Shown here piece after piece: positions 61,273 to 64,000 of a stretch of 64,000 nt of DNA. The stretch is taken from NCBI GenBank assembly GCA_039881145.1, contig JAYKKI010000088.1:823501-887500 (forward strand). Reading direction: 5' to 3'. The notes below the pieces were generated by a model that searched no databases, was not told where the DNA came from, and saw nothing but the letters and a program-made list of their open reading frames with translations. Each line of letters starts with the position of its first letter. Within the stretch, counting starts at the first letter, position 1. A program made the position numbers and the translations under genes. This DNA is from Druceiella hillmani (taxonomy: Eukaryota > Arthropoda > Insecta > Lepidoptera > Hepialidae).

Positions 61273-62640
61273 AAGGTGTTACAACTAACAAGAAGTTGAC
61301 CTATTATTAATGCTTAGCTGTATTACCAACAATGTTAAGATCTTATTACCATAATGAAGGTGTTACAACTAACAAGACGTTGACCTATTATTAATGCTTG
61401 CTGTATTACCAACAATGTTAAGATCTTATTACCATAATGCAGGTGTTACAACTAACAAGACGTTGACCTATTATTAATGCTTAGCTGTATTACCAACAAT
61501 GTTAAGATCTTATTACCATAATGAAGGTGTTACAACTAACAAGACGTTGACCTATTATTAATGCTTGCTGTATTACCAACAATGTTAAGATCTTATTACC
61601 ATAATGCAGGTGTTACAACTAACAAGACGTTGACCTATTATTAATGCTTAGCTGTGTTACCAACAATGTTAAGATCTTATTACCATAATGAAGGTGTTAC
61701 AACTAACAAGACGTTGACCTATTATTAATGCTTGCTGTATTACCAACAATGTTAAGATCTTATTACCATAATGAAGGTGTTACAACTAACAAGAAGTTGA
61801 CCTATTATTAATGCTTAGCTGTATTACCAACAATGTTAAGATCTTATTACCATAATGAAGGTGTTACAACTAACAAGAAGTTGACCTATTATTAATGCTT
61901 AGCTGTATTACCAACAATGTTAAGATCTTATTACCATAATGAAGGTGTTACAACTAACAAGATGTTGACCTATTATTAATGCTTGGCTGTGTTACCAACA
62001 ATGTTAAGATCTTATTACCATAATGAAGGTGTTACATCTAACAAGACGTTGACCTATTATTAATGCTTAGCTGTGTTACCAACAATGTTAAGATCTTATT
62101 ACCATAATGAAGGTGTTACAACTAACAAGACGTTGACCTATTATTAATGCTTGCTGTATTACCAACAATGTTAAGATCTTATTACCATAATGCAGGTGTT
62201 ACAACTAACAAGACGTTGACCTATTATTAATGCTTAGCTGTATTACCAACAATGTTAAGATCTTATTACCATAATGAAGGTGTTACAACTAACAAGACGT
62301 TGACCTATTATTAATGCTTGCTGTATTACCAACAATGTTAAGATCTTATTACCATAATGCAGGTGTTACAACTAACAAGACGTTGACCTATTATTAATGC
62401 TTAGCTGTGTTACCAACAATGTTAAGATCTTATTACCATAATGAAGGTGTTACAACTAACAAGACGTTGACCTATTATTAATGCTTGCTGTATTACCAAC
62501 AATGTTAAGATCTTATTACCATAATGAAGGTGTTACAACTAACAAGACGTTGACCTATTATTAATGCTTAGCTGTGTTACCAACAATGTTAAGATCTTAT
62601 TACCATACTGAAGATGTTACAATTAACAAGATGTTGACGG
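61273..62640. repeat. 84/83-bp satellite, sixteen copies
   Basis: Unit AAGGTGTTACAACTAACAAG, ACGTTGACCTATTATTAATG, CTTAGCTGTATTACCAACAA, TGTTAAGATCTTATTACCAT, AATG. A one-base deletion (CTTGCTG for CTTAGCTG) makes 83-bp units that alternate with 84-bp units over much of the array, i.e. dimers. In delta-COP intron 1, over 0.8 kb upstream of exon 2. Confidence 0.95.
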
Positions 62641-64000
62641 AATTTAATCAAAAAGGTTACAAAATAATGATTAATTTTATAAAATTAAAAATAGTTTTTT
62701 TGCAAAATAAAAACTGATGATTAAAATTTCATAGTCAAACAGTCGAGCTTTGAAAATAATTATAGAAAACTAATTTCTCTAACGATGCAGTACTTTATAT
62801 AAAGCAAAACTGAGCCTGACTGGTTAACACACACTATTGATCTTATAAGACATTTTGAGTGTCACACAAGAAACACGAGTGAAAGAACAAAATTATAATG
62901 CCATTCATTCCAAAGCCCATATTATTAAAAAAAAATTATCGAGTACTAACATTTCGCTCTGGCTTCACACGAGTATATTTCAGTGGAGATACAGATAACT
63001 TTTCAAATATTTCTTTACATATCATGTTAAGTGTCTCCCAAGTTTGTTACGCTTACTCAAAACCGCCTTTCTCAAACCCATCCCTACGATTTTATTGTAA
63101 ACTATTCATCCAAATGGTTCCAAATCCATCCAAAGGAAATATTAAATTTATAAGTATTTAATTATTTCTGTCTAAACAACTCCCATTGCTTGAAGCATTT
63201 CATAATAATCTTAGCAGTTAAACCATATAACGTCCCAGACTTTTCTTTCGATCTATTTGAAGCAAACAAATTTAATACATTCTTTCCATGTATCTCTTAA
63301 TGCATAAACCATTATTGCACATCAAGGAACTATCCCGAAGGTTGGTTTTTATGTGACTTCAGCATCATAAGTTGGCTAATTTACACAAAACTTTTATAAA
63401 TTTTGTCAATAGATTGATTCCTGATCTTTCTCAGGAATCAATCTATTGATCATTGAATACAGGAAAGAAATCCTTTTAGCAGTAATTGAGATTAGCTCGC
63501 ATAGATAAATAGACATGATGGGAGACTTCGCTTGATACTAAGTAACAATTTTAAAAATGAGAAAATATGGATGTTTTGCATAGCATATCAACATTAAATT
63601 ACGATTAAATAGATACATTCTTTCTGTGCACATTACCGGAGTGGTTAAATCATTTGCAGAATAGCAATAGAGTTGTTTATAAAGTACTATAAAAGATTTT
63701 ATAGTGTATTAATCAATTTGAAATTATTTGTATCATGTTTAATGTCTTAAAAATTGAGTTTGCTTCATTTGGAATCAATTTTGCCTTTAAATATTTCCCA
63801 TATGTGTTATTGGCATTTATATTATGATGACAATTGCATATAGATTGATAAAATTTAAAAAAATAAAATAATAATTGTATTTGGTTTGAGAGGATGTGAA
63901 AAATTGATATCAAGTCTATATTATTAATTGAGGCCCTCTAGAAAGATTGTGATTTAAATCAATCGGTCCATGCTTATGGAATTGGTGCTTTCAATAGATG
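62641..64000. other. delta-COP intron 1 or upstream sequence
   Basis: No match to the expected first coding exon (MVLLAAAVCTKAGK) was found on the minus strand. Contains the perfect hairpin at 63406-63449. Confidence 0.5.
63406..63449. repeat. Perfect inverted repeat, 19-bp arms
   Basis: TCAATAGATTGATTCCTGA and its complement around loop TCTTTC, in delta-COP intron 1 or upstream region. Confidence 0.88.

Noticed and set aside
61273..62640. CRISPR-like array
   Set aside because: The units are contiguous with no unique spacers, in a eukaryotic intron; it is a satellite.
60416..64000. First coding exon of delta-COP
   Set aside because: No minus-strand sequence resembling MVLLAAAVCTKAGK was found in this stretch; it is probably beyond the right edge.

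Overview
The window looks like AT-rich nuclear DNA of an insect. Reasons: spliced genes with GT-AG introns, one animal housekeeping gene spread over more than 32 kb, a trypsin-family gene, and many relics of Tc1, mariner, piggyBac, Helitron and RTE elements. There is no bacterial gene structure, no CRISPR array and no RNA gene that I could support. The insect order cannot be fixed from the sequence alone.

Two host genes are visible, both on the minus strand. The first (5584-13088) is a serine-protease-like gene. Three exons are recognisable. They keep the Asp of the catalytic triad, but the Ser motif is replaced (GAEG in place of GDSG), so it reads as an inactive serine protease homologue or a decaying gene. 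The second (28120-60415, continuing beyond the right edge) is the coatomer delta subunit (delta-COP, archain, ARCN1 orthologue). I resolved 13 consecutive exons with matching phases at every junction. They encode about 500 residues up to the conserved DKYEIV C-terminus. Only the first coding exon (about 14 residues) lies outside or was not found.

Layout: 1-3.4 kb shows short tandem repeats only. 3.4-3.9 kb is a Tc1 relic. 5.0-5.45 kb is a 38-bp minisatellite. 5.6-13.1 kb is the serine-protease-like gene, with a foldback element, a piggyBac relic and a mariner relic in its introns. 13.5-15.3 kb is a piggyBac relic whose acidic N-terminus has expanded into a 13-residue tandem repeat. 17.8-18.8 kb is a broken Tc1 transposase. 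22.4-23.85 kb is the 5' part of a Helitron. 25.0-27.06 kb is a satellite of about 100 bp. From 28.1 kb on, everything lies within delta-COP: its introns hold five further mariner-type relics (two with extra tandem duplications), a piggyBac N-terminal relic, an RTE LINE tail, foldback elements, three copies of an unclassified 600-bp repeat, a 211-bp higher-order repeat and an 84/83-bp satellite.

None of the transposase genes is intact. I see no multi-gene system. The most unusual content is how mobile-element coding sequence has become tandem-repeat sequence (piggyBac 39-bp repeat, mariner 111-bp repeat, mariner/RTE chimeric 163-bp repeat), together with the repeat load inside the introns of an essential secretory-pathway gene.
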